From positions 1,302,001 to 1,366,000 of the forward strand of contig JAXMBL010000003.1 of assembly GCA_046349915.1 (NCBI GenBank): a stretch of 64,000 nt of DNA, in the 5' to 3' direction. Both the position numbers and the translations under genes were made by a program. The notes beneath the pieces were generated by a model. It saw nothing but the letters and a program-made list of their open reading frames with translations, was not told the DNA's origin and searched no databases. Source of the stretch: CAIXSC01 sp046349915. Lineage in GTDB: Bacteria > Planctomycetota > Planctomycetia > Pirellulales > Pirellulaceae. Shown piece by piece: positions 46,532 through 54,753 of this stretch (position 1 is the stretch's first letter; each line of letters begins with the position of its first letter).

Positions 46532-46885
46532 ATGGCATTCACGGCAATTCATCGATATGCTCGCATCAGCCCGCGAAAGGTGCGCCATTTGGCGAACTTG
46601 GTTCGTGGGAAGTTCGCCGAGGACGCGCTCGAACTGTTGCGTTATCAGCCACAGCGCGGGGCTCGGATGCTCGAGCAAGTGATCAAGAGCGCATTGGGCA
46701 ACGCACAGGACCCCGAGCAGCTCAAGGGAAAAACAGTTGATGTGGACATGCTCGTGCTAGCGGACGTCCGCGTGGACGGCGGCCCGATGTTCAAACGCAT
46801 TCGGCCGCGAGCTCGAGGGATGGCGTTCATGGTGAAGAAGCGGGTGTCTCACATCCAGGTCACGCTGGTGGACATCAACGAGTAG
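46532..46885 (+). CDS. rplV: 50S ribosomal protein L22
   Basis: Tunnel-wall protein whose hairpin lines the exit tunnel near macrolide sites. 117 residues. The start FTAIHRYARISPRKVRHLANLVRGK and the C-terminal FKRIRPRARGMAFMVKKRVSHIQV are standard. rpsC follows after 87 bases that show nothing but its ribosome site. Confidence 0.96.
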   Translation: MAFTAIHRYARISPRKVRHLANLVRGKFAEDALELLRYQPQRGARMLEQVIKSALGNAQDPEQLKGKTVDVDMLVLADVRVDGGPMFKRIRPRARGMAFMVKKRVSHIQVTLVDINE

Positions 46886-46972
46886 GTTCATCTTGGGTAA
46901 CGGTTGAAGTAACAGTCGGTTCGCGTAGCGACGAACGCGGGCAATAGTGCGAAGTGACGTGGGAGACACGGT

Positions 46973-47686
46973 ATGGGTCAGAAGGTAAACCCGGTTGGTT
47001 TTCGAACAGGGGTGATGACTGGCTGGAAAAGCCGGTGGTATGCCTCGAAGCAGGAATTTTCCAACCTGCTGATCGAAGACAAGCGGGTTCGCGACTTCAT
47101 CAAGAATCATCCCCAGAAGACTCAATATCGCAGCGCGGGAATCGATCGCATCGAGATCGAGCGGACTCGCGACGAAGTAAAGGTCATTTTGTTCGTTGCG
47201 CGTCCTGGCCTGATCATCGGAAAGAAGGGTCAAGAGGTTGAGTTGCTCCAAGAGGAGTTGCAGAACCTCATCGGACGCCGGGTGAACTTGAAGATTGAAG
47301 AAGTTTCGCGGCCGGAGCTGCAAGCGCAGCTAGTGGCCGAGGAAATCGCCATGCAGCTGGCCAAGCGGGCGAGTTTTCGGCGGACGATGAAGAAGGCCAT
47401 GGAATTGACAATGGACGCGGGCGCCAAGGGGATCAAGGTCCAGTTGGCGGGTCGCTTGGGTGGCGCCGAAATGGCGCGTCGGGAAAAGGCGATTTTGGGT
47501 TCAATCCCCCTTAGCACGCTGCGAGCCAAGATTGATTACGGCTTCGCGGAGGCGTCGACTGCCCAGGGAAATCTGGGTGTGCAAGTGTGGATACACCAGG
47601 GAATGTATGAAGGAGACGTGACCGATGGCGTTAATGCCGAAGCGAGTCAAGCACAGAAAAAGCCAAAGAGGACGTATAAAAGGTAA
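46973..47686 (+). CDS. rpsC: 30S ribosomal protein S3
   Basis: Small-subunit mRNA-entry protein with helicase activity. 237 residues. It opens MGQKVNPVGFRTG, contains a KH domain with GXXG loop (LIIGKKGQEVE, about residues 81-91) and the later core EMARREKAILGSIPLSTLRAKIDYG. GGGAG lies 8 bases before ATG 46973. Its last 62 bases overlap the start of rplP in another frame, a longer overlap than usual, suggesting coupled translation. Confidence 0.97.
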   Translation: MGQKVNPVGFRTGVMTGWKSRWYASKQEFSNLLIEDKRVRDFIKNHPQKTQYRSAGIDRIEIERTRDEVKVILFVARPGLIIGKKGQEVELLQEELQNLIGRRVNLKIEEVSRPELQAQLVAEEIAMQLAKRASFRRTMKKAMELTMDAGAKGIKVQLAGRLGGAEMARREKAILGSIPLSTLRAKIDYGFAEASTAQGNLGVQVWIHQGMYEGDVTDGVNAEASQAQKKPKRTYKR

Positions 47687-48041
47687 CGCGACCCGCGGCA
47701 ACCGCGTTGTCTTTGGTGACTTCGGTCTCCAAGCAGTGCAAGGCGGGTGGATTCGGGCTCAGACGATCGAAGCAGGGCGTATTGCAGCGCAGCAGTACAT
47801 CCGCGGCGAGGGTCGGTTGTTCGTGCGGATGTTCCCGCACAAGTCAATCACTGCACGCCCGCTTGAGACTCGTATGGGTAAGGGCAAAGGCGAACCGGCA
47901 GCGTGGGTTGCGGTCGTCAAGCCCGGCGCGGTGCTTTACGAATTGGGTGGAGTGACCGAGGAGCAGGCCAAGATGTGCATGGCTCGCTTGGCTCACAAGA
48001 TGCCTATTCGCGTTCGATTTGTACGACGTCGGCCAGGCTGA
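47625..48041 (+). CDS. rplP: 50S ribosomal protein L16
   Basis: Large-subunit protein near the A-site tRNA. 138 residues. MALMPKRVKHRKSQRGRIKG, FGDFGLQAV, RMFPHKSITARPLETRMGKGKG and the basic end are typical. The start at 47625 has AGGAG at a 9-base spacing and lies inside rpsC, overlapping it by 62 bases; starting instead at the later ATG 47634 would leave a 53-base overlap. The overlap is real because both reading frames match their families over the whole stretch. Confidence 0.97.
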   Translation: MALMPKRVKHRKSQRGRIKGNATRGNRVVFGDFGLQAVQGGWIRAQTIEAGRIAAQQYIRGEGRLFVRMFPHKSITARPLETRMGKGKGEPAAWVAVVKPGAVLYELGGVTEEQAKMCMARLAHKMPIRVRFVRRRPG

Positions 48042-48114
48042 TGCTCGAGGTGTCGACTGTCGGGCGATTGAGTTAACTTGTCGAGTTGGGGTTCGCGGTG
48101 CAGGGGACTGTGAG

Positions 48115-48315
48115 ATGAAGTTGAAAGAGTTGCGGGACATGAGCGACGAGCAACTGAAGCTGACGCTCAATGAGACGAGTTCCAACCTGTTTCGACTGCG
48201 AATTCAGGCCGAAACCGAGCGGTTGGATGCACCGAGCGAGATTCGACGTAATCGTCGGCTGATTGCTCGAATCATGACGATCCAGCGCGAACGTGAGTTG
48301 AAGGCTGGCGCATAG
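48115..48315 (+). CDS. rpmC: 50S ribosomal protein L29
   Basis: Small helical-hairpin protein at the tunnel exit. 66 residues from ATG 48115, preceded by AGGGG. MKLKELRDMSDEQLKLTLNETSSNLFRLR and the conserved RRNRRLIARIMTIQRERE fit the family. The frame is open about 32 codons upstream, but that is not L29-like. 73 bases after rplP and 88 before rpsQ. Confidence 0.95.
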   Translation: MKLKELRDMSDEQLKLTLNETSSNLFRLRIQAETERLDAPSEIRRNRRLIARIMTIQRERELKAGA

Positions 48316-48403
48316 TTGGTGGCGTGACGTGGGCGTAGTGCGGTGGCAATGAGACGGTGTGGTTGAGTTCTGCTAGTGACTAAGCAGGACAGGGAGTGTT
48401 GAG

Positions 48404-48709
48404 ATGCCGAAGCGCGTGGTTGTCGGGTTGGTGACGGGCGACAAGACGGACAAGACTCGTCGGGTTGAGATCCAGAGATTGGTGCGCCACAAGAAGTACG
48501 GCAAGATTATCCATGCCCGCACGATCTGCTACGCTCACGACGATGCCAACACATCGGCAAAGGGCGACACCGTGGAGATCATCGAATCGCGTCCACGCTC
48601 GAAGACGAAGCGCTGGGAGTTGGTGCGCGTGGTGAAGAAGAGCGGGGCGGCTGAACGGACGGCGAGTTCAGTGGCTGAGACGATTGAGCAGGCGGAAACG
48701 AGCGCTTAG
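48404..48709 (+). CDS. rpsQ: 30S ribosomal protein S17
   Basis: Small-subunit body protein binding 16S rRNA early in assembly. 101 residues. MPKRVVVGLVTGDKTDKTRRVEIQRLVRHKKYGKII, then CYAHDDANTSAKGDTVEIIESRPRSKTKRWELVRV, match S17; the tail after this (about 20 residues) is acidic and longer than usual. The start is preceded by GGGAG. A 128-base gap before rplN holds a small reading frame with a zinc-ribbon-like motif. Confidence 0.95.
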   Translation: MPKRVVVGLVTGDKTDKTRRVEIQRLVRHKKYGKIIHARTICYAHDDANTSAKGDTVEIIESRPRSKTKRWELVRVVKKSGAAERTASSVAETIEQAETSA

Positions 48710-48837
48710 CGAATTGGCCGGAATTGAGTGGCGACAACAAAACAGGCTGCCCTAACTGCGGCGGCAAGGGAACGGGGATGCGGCGCCAGGTTATGGAATC
48801 GGGCGGTCCGTGAGGATAGACGAAGGGTCGAAGAGCC

Positions 48838-49206
48838 ATGATTCAACAGGAAACCAGACTTTCCGTCGCTGACAACACGGGAGCGAAGGAAGTGATGTGT
48901 ATCAAGGTGCTCGGCGGATCGCGACGGCGATACGCGGGCATCGGCGACATCATCATTTGCTCGGTGAAGACAGTAGTGGCTGGCGGTGAGATCAAGAAAA
49001 AGGCCGTGGTGCGAGCAGTCGTGGTGCGAACCAAGCAACCGACTCGGCGAGAGGACGGCAGTTACATCAAGTTCGATAGCAACGCAGTGGTGTTGGTTGA
49101 CAATGACGGGAATCCTCGCGGAACGCGCATTTTCGGGGCGGTTGCGCGTGAGCTTCGGGAGAAGAATTTCATGAAGATTGTCAGCCTCGCGAGCGAGGTG
49201 GTGTGA
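48838..49206 (+). CDS. rplN: 50S ribosomal protein L14
   Basis: Intersubunit bridge protein, also the docking site of RsfS. 122 residues, the family's usual length. MIQQETRLSVADNTGAKEVMCIKVLGGSRRRYA and the following NAVVLVDNDGNPRGTRIFGAVARELREKNFMKIVSLASEVV are textbook L14. Its stop overlaps the rplX ATG by one base (TGATG), so the two are coupled. Confidence 0.97.
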   Translation: MIQQETRLSVADNTGAKEVMCIKVLGGSRRRYAGIGDIIICSVKTVVAGGEIKKKAVVRAVVVRTKQPTRREDGSYIKFDSNAVVLVDNDGNPRGTRIFGAVARELREKNFMKIVSLASEVV

Positions 49207-49553
49207 TGCGAATCAAGACTGAGGATGTGGTGGAAGTGATTCGGGGCGACGATAAGGGCAAGCGTGGTAAGGTCCTGCAGATCGACCACAAAGCGGGCAC
49301 CGTGGTTGTTGAAGGGATTTCACGCGTCTTTAAGCACGTAAAGCGCAGCCAGAAGAATCCGCAGGGTGGTCGGCTCTCGAAGGAGATGCCTATCCAACTG
49401 TGCAACGTTCAGCTGGTGTGTGGCAAGTGCTCAGAAGCCTCCCGAACGGGCGCTCGTTACTTGGAAGACGGCAGCAAGGAACGTTACTGCAAGTCGTGCG
49501 GCAGCGCGATTAGCCAGATCGCTCCGGCACGTCCCGCATACGCTAAGAAGTAG
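49206..49553 (+). CDS. rplX: 50S ribosomal protein L24
   Basis: Assembly-initiating large-subunit protein. 115 residues from ATG 49206, with GAGG 8 bases upstream. A KOW motif is seen as EVIRGDDKGKRGKVLQID; further on GISRVFKHVKRSQKNPQGG. The C-terminal third has two CxxC pairs (CGKC and CKSC) that would bind zinc, as in many bacterial L24 proteins. rplE follows after 170 bases with a terminator-like hairpin in the gap. Confidence 0.96.
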   Translation: MRIKTEDVVEVIRGDDKGKRGKVLQIDHKAGTVVVEGISRVFKHVKRSQKNPQGGRLSKEMPIQLCNVQLVCGKCSEASRTGARYLEDGSKERYCKSCGSAISQIAPARPAYAKK

Positions 49554-49614
49554 TCCGAAAGAAGTGGGCAGAGCCTAAGAGAGGCGGTTGCTCGTTATAG
49601 AGCAAACGCTGCGG

Positions 49615-49644
49615 GCTGCGGAAGTGACCTCCGTAGCGGTTTTT
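49615..49644 (+). terminator. Terminator-like hairpin between rplX and rplE
   Basis: Arms GCTGCGGA (49615-49622) and TCCGTAGC (49630-49637) pair over 8 bases with one G-T wobble, around a 7-base loop. A run GGTTTTTG follows directly. It is suited to partial termination inside the operon. Confidence 0.45.
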
Positions 49645-49723
49645 GTTGCAGGGTCGATAATGGCTGGCGTTGGTGACTGGTACATTGCCCAGTCGCAAGG
49701 GGCCGGCGGAGTTGAAGAGAGCG

Positions 49724-50287
49724 ATGAAGCCACGTCTGCAAGAACGTTACGAGAAGGAAGTGCGAACTGCTCTGGCGGAGAAGTTCGGCTATGATAATGC
49801 CAATGCCGTTCCACGTCTGTTGAAGATTGTGGTGAACATGGGCGTGGGTGCTGCAACCCAGGATAAGAAGTATTTAGAGACGTCGGTCGACGCGTTGACG
49901 CAAATCACGGGGCAGAAGCCCGTGGTGACGACGGCGCGTAAAGCGATCGCCGGTTTTAAGCTGCGTGAAGGGGTCGCGATCGGTTGCAAAGTGACTCTCC
50001 GTCGCCAGCGGATGTACGAGTTTTTGGATCGGTTGGTATCGCTAGCGTTGCCGCGCGTTCGCGACTTTCGAGGCGTGAGCCGCAAGGCGTTTGACGGCCA
50101 GGGGAATTACAGCCTCGGGTTGGCGGAACAGTTGGTGTTTCCGGAATTGAATCCGGATAAGTTCACTCGCGTGCAAGGGATGAACATTGCATTCGTGACA
50201 TCGACCAATAGCGACGAAGAGTCGCGGGAAATGTTGCGATTGTTGGGAGTTCCCTTCCAGGTGGATGAGAAGAAGGGCGCGAATTAG
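49724..50287 (+). CDS. rplE: 50S ribosomal protein L5
   Basis: Central protuberance protein binding 5S rRNA. 187 residues from ATG 49724 (GGAG about 12 bases upstream); an open frame of 18 codons upstream is not L5-like. MKPRLQERYEKEVRTALAEKFG, VPRLLKIVVNMGVG, GQKPVVTTARKAIAGFKLREG and RDFRGVSRKAFDGQGNYSLGLAEQLVFPEL are typical. rpsN follows after 44 bases. Confidence 0.96.
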   Translation: MKPRLQERYEKEVRTALAEKFGYDNANAVPRLLKIVVNMGVGAATQDKKYLETSVDALTQITGQKPVVTTARKAIAGFKLREGVAIGCKVTLRRQRMYEFLDRLVSLALPRVRDFRGVSRKAFDGQGNYSLGLAEQLVFPELNPDKFTRVQGMNIAFVTSTNSDEESREMLRLLGVPFQVDEKKGAN

Positions 50288-50331
50288 TCGCGGTGTGCGT
50301 TCAGACGATTTTGTAAACGGGGTTATTACTC

Positions 50332-50517
50332 GTGGCGAGTAAATCGAAGCGAGCGAAGGCGTTGCAGCCGCCCAAATTTTCTACCCGCTTGCGGCGGCGT
50401 TGCCGCTTGTGTGGTCGCCCTCGGGCGGTGTATCGGAAATTTGGTATTTGCCGTATCTGCTTCCGCAAATTGGCAGATCAAGGCATGATTCCAGGTGTGC
50501 GGAAGGCGAGCTGGTAG
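50332..50517 (+). CDS. rpsN: 30S ribosomal protein S14, zinc-binding type
   Basis: Small-subunit head protein of the short zinc form. 61 residues starting at GTG 50332 with GGGG upstream. Two pairs CRLCG and CRICF form the zinc knuckle, followed by RKLADQGMIPGVRKASW, the common end of S14. Presence of the zinc type rather than the longer zinc-free type suggests no zinc-sparing replacement at this locus. Confidence 0.96.
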   Translation: MASKSKRAKALQPPKFSTRLRRRCRLCGRPRAVYRKFGICRICFRKLADQGMIPGVRKASW

Positions 50518-50535
50518 CGAGGGAACAGGTAGATC

Positions 50536-50931
50536 ATGTTGACTGACCCGATCTCCGACATGTTGACCCGGATTCGTAACGCGGTGGCGATTGAACGCCC
50601 CTACGTCGATATCCCGGCATCGAAGGTCAAGCGTGGGCTCGCGGACGTGCTGAAGCGCGAGGGCTACATTTGGGATTGGAAAGAGGTGCCAGAAGAGCCC
50701 GTTCCGCAGTTGCGGATCGAGCTCAAGTATGGCCCGAGCGGCGAGCGAGTGATTCAACACCTGAAACGGGTGAGTTCACCGGGTCGCCGCGTATACCGCA
50801 AGTCGAAGGAGCTCCGTCCGGTGCTCAATGGCTTGGGGATCACGATCATTAGCACCAGCCACGGGGTGGTGAGCGACCGCGAGGCGCGCACCAAGAATCT
50901 CGGTGGTGAAGTGCTGTGCGAAGTGTGGTAG
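50536..50931 (+). CDS. rpsH: 30S ribosomal protein S8
   Basis: Central-domain assembly protein; in enterobacteria it represses the spc operon. 131 residues. MLTDPISDMLTRIRNAVAIERPYVDIPASKVK and the end GLGITIISTSHGVVSDREARTKNLGGEVLCEVW are fully typical. Separated from rplF by 162 bases, with an 8-base hairpin starting just after the stop. Confidence 0.97.
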   Translation: MLTDPISDMLTRIRNAVAIERPYVDIPASKVKRGLADVLKREGYIWDWKEVPEEPVPQLRIELKYGPSGERVIQHLKRVSSPGRRVYRKSKELRPVLNGLGITIISTSHGVVSDREARTKNLGGEVLCEVW

Positions 50932-50938
50932 TTGCGCG

Positions 50939-50958
50939 AGGTCGCCTTGGGGCGACCT
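50939..50958 (+). terminator. Hairpin after rpsH
   Basis: Perfect 8-base arms AGGTCGCC (50939-50946) and GGCGACCT (50951-50958) with loop TTGG, 8 bases after the rpsH stop. No T run follows, so it is more likely an RNA processing or stability element than a terminator. Confidence 0.4.
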
Positions 50959-51093
50959 GCGGCGGCTGATCCGCTATGGATTAAGAGCCGCAAGCAGGCT
51001 GCTAGGCAACTCGTTGTACACAGAGCGCACGGTGGTAGTGGGCTCGGGCGTGTGGCGGATAACTGCGAATACTGATACGAAGCGAAGTGCTCT

Positions 51094-51630
51094 ATGTCGC
51101 GAATTGGATTAAAACCAGTCCCGATTCTTGATGGCGTGAAGGTCTCGGTAGCAGGCCGCACGATCAACGTCGAGGGCCCGCAAGGCAAGCTGTCTTGGGA
51201 GCATCGTCCCGAGGTTGCCGTCGCTGTCGAAGGCAAGGAAGTCGTTGTGAAACGGCTGTCCGACGAACGGCAGGCGAAGGCTCTACACGGGCTGACTCGG
51301 TCGTTGATTGAGAATATGGTGGCCGGTGTGAAGTCGGGCTACGAAAAGCGACTTGAGGTGATTGGCGTCGGCTATGTGGTGTCGATCCAGGGCAAGCAGG
51401 TTGCGCTCCGGGTCGGCTACGCCAATGAAGTCAAGAAGGAGATCCCGACGGGTCTCAAGGTGACTTGCCCGGATCAGACGCACATCGTCATTCAAGGCTG
51501 CGACAAGCAGTTGGTAGGTCAGTTTGCGGCTGAGTTGCGTTCGGTACGCAAGCCTGAACCGTACAAAGGCAAGGGTGTGCGGTATCAGGGTGAGCAGGTC
51601 AAGATCAAGCCGGGTAAGTCGGCTCAGTAA
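51094..51630 (+). CDS. rplF: 50S ribosomal protein L6
   Basis: Large-subunit protein near the factor-binding site. 178 residues, the usual length. MSRIGLKPVPILDGVKVSVAGRTINVEGPQGKLSW and the late conserved GCDKQLVGQFAAELRSVRKPEPYKGKGVRYQGE are typical. rplR follows after 31 bases. Confidence 0.97.
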   Translation: MSRIGLKPVPILDGVKVSVAGRTINVEGPQGKLSWEHRPEVAVAVEGKEVVVKRLSDERQAKALHGLTRSLIENMVAGVKSGYEKRLEVIGVGYVVSIQGKQVALRVGYANEVKKEIPTGLKVTCPDQTHIVIQGCDKQLVGQFAAELRSVRKPEPYKGKGVRYQGEQVKIKPGKSAQ

Positions 51631-51661
51631 AGAAGAATTCACGCGGGGTTAGGTGACGATC

Positions 51662-52030
51662 GTGGACAAAAGCAAGCATTTAGGACGGGTACGGCAGCGG
51701 CGACGATGGCGAGTTCGCAAGTCGATTCGTGGCTCGGCTGAACGTCCTCGGTTGACGATTTTCCGCAGCCTGAAGCACGTCAGTTGCCAGGTGATTGATG
51801 ACCAGACAGGTCGTACACTCGTGTCGGCAAGCACTCGAGACAAGGACTTGCGGGGTAACATCGGTTACGGCGGCAATAAAGCGGCCGCCGAGGCGATCGG
51901 CAAGGTAATTGCTCAGCGAGCTTTGGCTGCCGGCATTCAACAGGTCTGTTTCGATCGTGGGCACTTCAGGTATCATGGACGAGTCGCGGCGTTGGCGGAT
52001 GCGGCTCGTGAAGCTGGATTGAAGTTCTAG
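51662..52030 (+). CDS. rplR: 50S ribosomal protein L18
   Basis: 5S rRNA-binding protein. 122 residues from GTG 51662, which has AGGTGA five bases upstream; GTG 51653 is an in-frame alternative adding three residues. RVRKSIRGSAERPRLTIFRSLKHVSCQVIDD, then GGNKAAAEAIGKVIAQRA and FDRGHFRYHGRVAALADAAREAGLKF are typical. The 110-base gap to rpsE includes a small hairpin with arms GTCGCC and GGCGAC at 52078-52094. Confidence 0.95.
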   Translation: MDKSKHLGRVRQRRRWRVRKSIRGSAERPRLTIFRSLKHVSCQVIDDQTGRTLVSASTRDKDLRGNIGYGGNKAAAEAIGKVIAQRALAAGIQQVCFDRGHFRYHGRVAALADAAREAGLKF

Positions 52031-52140
52031 CAATTTTAGACATATGCGGGGCAATGATTCGCTCTTGCCAAAAAGGAGTCGCCGAATTGGCGACGCCAGC
52101 GGCGGAGAGTTTGAATTCGTAAAGCGGGAGAGGTACTAGC

Positions 52141-52629
52141 GTGTCTACCGATTCGGGTCGCGGCGGAGATTTCATCGATCGCACCGTCAAGATTAAGCGG
52201 TGCGCGGCGGTGGTGAAGGGCGGACGTCGGTTCAGCTTCGCCGCCATGGTCGTCGTGGGCGATGGCAAGGGCCGCGTCGGCTGGGGTTACGGCAAGGCGA
52301 ATGAGGTGCCTCCTGCCGTTGAAAAGGCTCAGAAATTTGCCAGCCGCAGTATGGTGCGCGTTCCGTTGCAGGAAGGGACGATTCCGCATCGCGTCGCCGG
52401 TAAATTCGGATCGGCGGAAGTCGTGCTGCTGCCAGCTGGCCCTGGTACGGGCGTGATCGCGGGCGCGTCGGTGCGAGCCGTCTGTGAAGCGGCGGGAATA
52501 ACTAACATTTTGACGAAGAGTTTCCGCAGTAACAATCCCGTGTTGTTGGTGAAGGCGACAATTGCCGCCTTGCGTAACCTGCGGACACAACAAGACGTTG
52601 AGCGTTTGCGAGGAGTGACGTTGTCATGA
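52141..52629 (+). CDS. rpsE: 30S ribosomal protein S5
   Basis: Small-subunit decoding fidelity protein. 162 residues from GTG 52141 with GAGAGG upstream. VKIKRCAAVVKGGRRFSFAAMVVVGDGKGRVGWGYGKANEVP and VCEAAGITNILTKSFRSNNP are typical. Its stop overlaps the rplO ATG as ATGA. Because rplO follows directly, rpmD (L30), which usually lies between, is absent. Confidence 0.97.
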   Translation: MSTDSGRGGDFIDRTVKIKRCAAVVKGGRRFSFAAMVVVGDGKGRVGWGYGKANEVPPAVEKAQKFASRSMVRVPLQEGTIPHRVAGKFGSAEVVLLPAGPGTGVIAGASVRAVCEAAGITNILTKSFRSNNPVLLVKATIAALRNLRTQQDVERLRGVTLS

Positions 52630-53168
52630 AATTGCATGAAGTGAATGAGGGTATTCACACTCGCAAGAAGCTGATGCGGGTCGGTCGTGGTACGGGCTCG
52701 GGTAAAGGCAAGACTGCGGGCCGCGGTGGCAAAGGCCAGACTGCTCGCGCTGGCTACAAGGCTCTGCCGATTTTCCAGGGTGGTGCTACTCCGCTGGTTC
52801 GCCGAGTTCCGAAGCGTGGATTTACCAATAGCTTCGCGCTGTCCGTCGCGACCGTGAATGTCAGTGATCTGGATCGTGAGTTTGAGGTTGGCGAGGAAGT
52901 ATCGCCCGAGTCGGTCGTTGCCAAGCACTTGGTGCACGGCCAGTTCGACGTCCTGAAGATTTTGGGCGATGGCTCGCTGTCGAAGAAGTTGAAGGTTTCG
53001 GCTCATCGGTTCAGCGCCAGTGCGAAAGATAAGATTGCTCAGGCTGGCGGCGAAGTCGTGGTATTGCCTGGCAAGACGCCGGTAGCAGTGAAGCAGAAGG
53101 CTGCTCGCGAGCGAAACAAGGCAGTCAAGGCCGCTCGCGTGGCCAAAAGCGCGAAAAAGACCAAGTAG
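52626..53168 (+). CDS. rplO: 50S ribosomal protein L15
   Basis: Large-subunit late-assembly protein. 180 residues, longer than the usual 145-150 because of a Lys/Ala-rich end (AARERNKAVKAARVAKSAKKTK). MKLHEVNEGIHTRKKLMRVGRGTGSGKGKTAGRGGKGQTARAG and GGATPLVRRVPKRGFTN are typical L15. Its ATG overlaps the rpsE stop. A terminator-like hairpin lies just after its stop. Confidence 0.95.
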   Translation: MKLHEVNEGIHTRKKLMRVGRGTGSGKGKTAGRGGKGQTARAGYKALPIFQGGATPLVRRVPKRGFTNSFALSVATVNVSDLDREFEVGEEVSPESVVAKHLVHGQFDVLKILGDGSLSKKLKVSAHRFSASAKDKIAQAGGEVVVLPGKTPVAVKQKAARERNKAVKAARVAKSAKKTK

Positions 53169-53178
53169 AAGTCCTCGT

Positions 53179-53203
53179 ACCGCCGGATAGTCCGGCGGTT
53201 TTG
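53179..53203 (+). terminator. Hairpin and T run between rplO and secY
   Basis: Perfect 9-base arms ACCGCCGGA (53179-53187) and TCCGGCGGT (53191-53199) with a TAG loop, followed by TTTTG when the last arm T is counted. It is 10 bases after the rplO stop and 66 before secY, the most terminator-like element inside the operon. It could attenuate expression of secY-adk-map. Confidence 0.6.
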
Positions 53204-53268
53204 CGTTAGCGAGTGACTCTTTGGAGAAGTCGCGAACGGAGTCGGCCCCAGCCGGACGGATCGAAGCC

Positions 53269-54645
53269 ATGTTCGAAAAACTGCGAGTTGTATTTACGAT
53301 CCCGGAACTCCGGCAGAAAATTCTGCTCACGCTCGCCTTTTTGGCAATCTATCGCGTGGGTTATTGGATTCCGGTTCCGATTGTTGACCAAGAACAATTG
53401 GCGAAAGCTTTCCAGGCCAGTACTGGTCTGGGGCAGTTCATCCAGCAAGTGTCGGTCTTCAGTGCCAGTAACCTGAGCCAAGCGACGATCTTCGGCTTGG
53501 GCATCATGCCGTATATCTCGGCTTCTATCATTCTGCAGCTACTCGGCAGCGTGTGGAAGCCGCTTGAAGAGCTTCGTAAAGAGGGCGAGACAGGACGCAA
53601 GAAGATCAACGAGTACACTCGTTATTTGACGGTCGTGTTGTGTCTATTCCAAAGTTGGATCTATGTGCGAGTGCTCATGGAGCCTGCGGCTGGCGGCGGA
53701 AGCATGATTGATCCGTCGTTCCTTTCCAATGCTTTGGACCCAACGTCGTTAGGGATTGGTTGGCAGATCATCACCGTGTTGATGATGACGTGTGGAACCA
53801 TCTTCTTGATGTGGCTGGGCGAGCAGATTGACGAGTTTGGGATCGGCAATGGCATCAGCTTGCTGATCATGGCGGGGATTTTGGCTCGCATGCCTGAAGC
53901 GCTGGTTGATTTGTTCCGCAACGCGGAATTCGAGTTGAAGGGATTCGGTCAGGGCGTGATTGGCGTCGAGTCCATGATCATCCTGGTGTTCCTGTTTATT
54001 GCGGTTGTTCTCGGAGTGGTGTTCATCACTCAAGGGCAACGCCGAATTCCGACTCAGAGTGCAAAGCACGTGCGGGGGCGAAAGGTATTTGGCGGAACTC
54101 GCCAGTATCTGCCTCTGCGTCTGAATCAGTCCGGTGTGATGCCGATTATTTTTGCAAGCAGCTTGTTGATGCTCCCGTCGATCTTGTTGAACTTGATCTC
54201 TGGCTGGACGTCGTCGTATGGCACGCAGTTGGCCGAGATGGCGAATGTCTTTAATCGAGGCACTTCATATTTCTATAATGTGCTGTATGTAGCGCTGATT
54301 TACTTCTTCTGCTACTTCTGGACCGCGATCACCTTCAATCCGAAGGAAATGTCAGAGAACCTGAAGGACTTTGGAACCTTCATTCCGGGGTATCGGCCTG
54401 GGCGTCGGACTGCCGATTATCTGGAAAAGGTGATGTTACGGATCACGTTCGTGGGTGCTGGCTTCTTGGCGCTCGTGGCGATCGTGCCGACCATCGTTTC
54501 GAACTTGTTGGGAGTGAACTACCAGATTGCCAGCTTCTACGGCGGCACTGGGTTGTTGATTGCGGTGAGCGTCGCTTTTGATTTGGTGCAGAAGATCGAT
54601 AGCCACCTGGTGATGCGAAATTATAGCGGACTTCTTGAGCCGTAA
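53269..54645 (+). CDS. secY: Protein translocase subunit SecY
   Basis: Channel subunit of the SecYEG translocon in the inner membrane. 458 residues from ATG 53269; a TTG at 53221 is possible but the homology begins MFEKLRVVFTIPELRQKI. Ten transmembrane helices are readable, including LLTLAFLAIYRVGYWIPVP and the plug-region neighbourhood FGLGIMPYISASIILQLL. GQRRIPTQ and the late FNPKEMSENLKDFGTFIPGYRPG are typical. Located in the spc position after rplO. Confidence 0.96.
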   Translation: MFEKLRVVFTIPELRQKILLTLAFLAIYRVGYWIPVPIVDQEQLAKAFQASTGLGQFIQQVSVFSASNLSQATIFGLGIMPYISASIILQLLGSVWKPLEELRKEGETGRKKINEYTRYLTVVLCLFQSWIYVRVLMEPAAGGGSMIDPSFLSNALDPTSLGIGWQIITVLMMTCGTIFLMWLGEQIDEFGIGNGISLLIMAGILARMPEALVDLFRNAEFELKGFGQGVIGVESMIILVFLFIAVVLGVVFITQGQRRIPTQSAKHVRGRKVFGGTRQYLPLRLNQSGVMPIIFASSLLMLPSILLNLISGWTSSYGTQLAEMANVFNRGTSYFYNVLYVALIYFFCYFWTAITFNPKEMSENLKDFGTFIPGYRPGRRTADYLEKVMLRITFVGAGFLALVAIVPTIVSNLLGVNYQIASFYGGTGLLIAVSVAFDLVQKIDSHLVMRNYSGLLEP

Positions 54646-54646
54646 T

Positions 54647-54666
54647 CGTCGGCTTAGCGGCCGACG
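54647..54666 (+). terminator. Hairpin after secY
   Basis: Arms CGTCGGC (54647-54653) and GCCGACG (54660-54666) with a 6-base loop, starting one base after the secY stop. GGGGAAAA follows rather than T residues, so it is probably a stability element or weak stop. Confidence 0.4.
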
Positions 54667-54753
54667 GGGAAAACGATTTGATTTCCGTGAGGCGGAGCGG
54701 GATTTGAATCGGTTCAGCGGCGAGAACAAGACGCAACGAGACTGGACCACGCG

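Noticed and set aside
52329..53330. 333-codon minus-strand frame opposite rpsE and rplO
   Set aside because: Antisense to two clear ribosomal genes with no recognisable domain.
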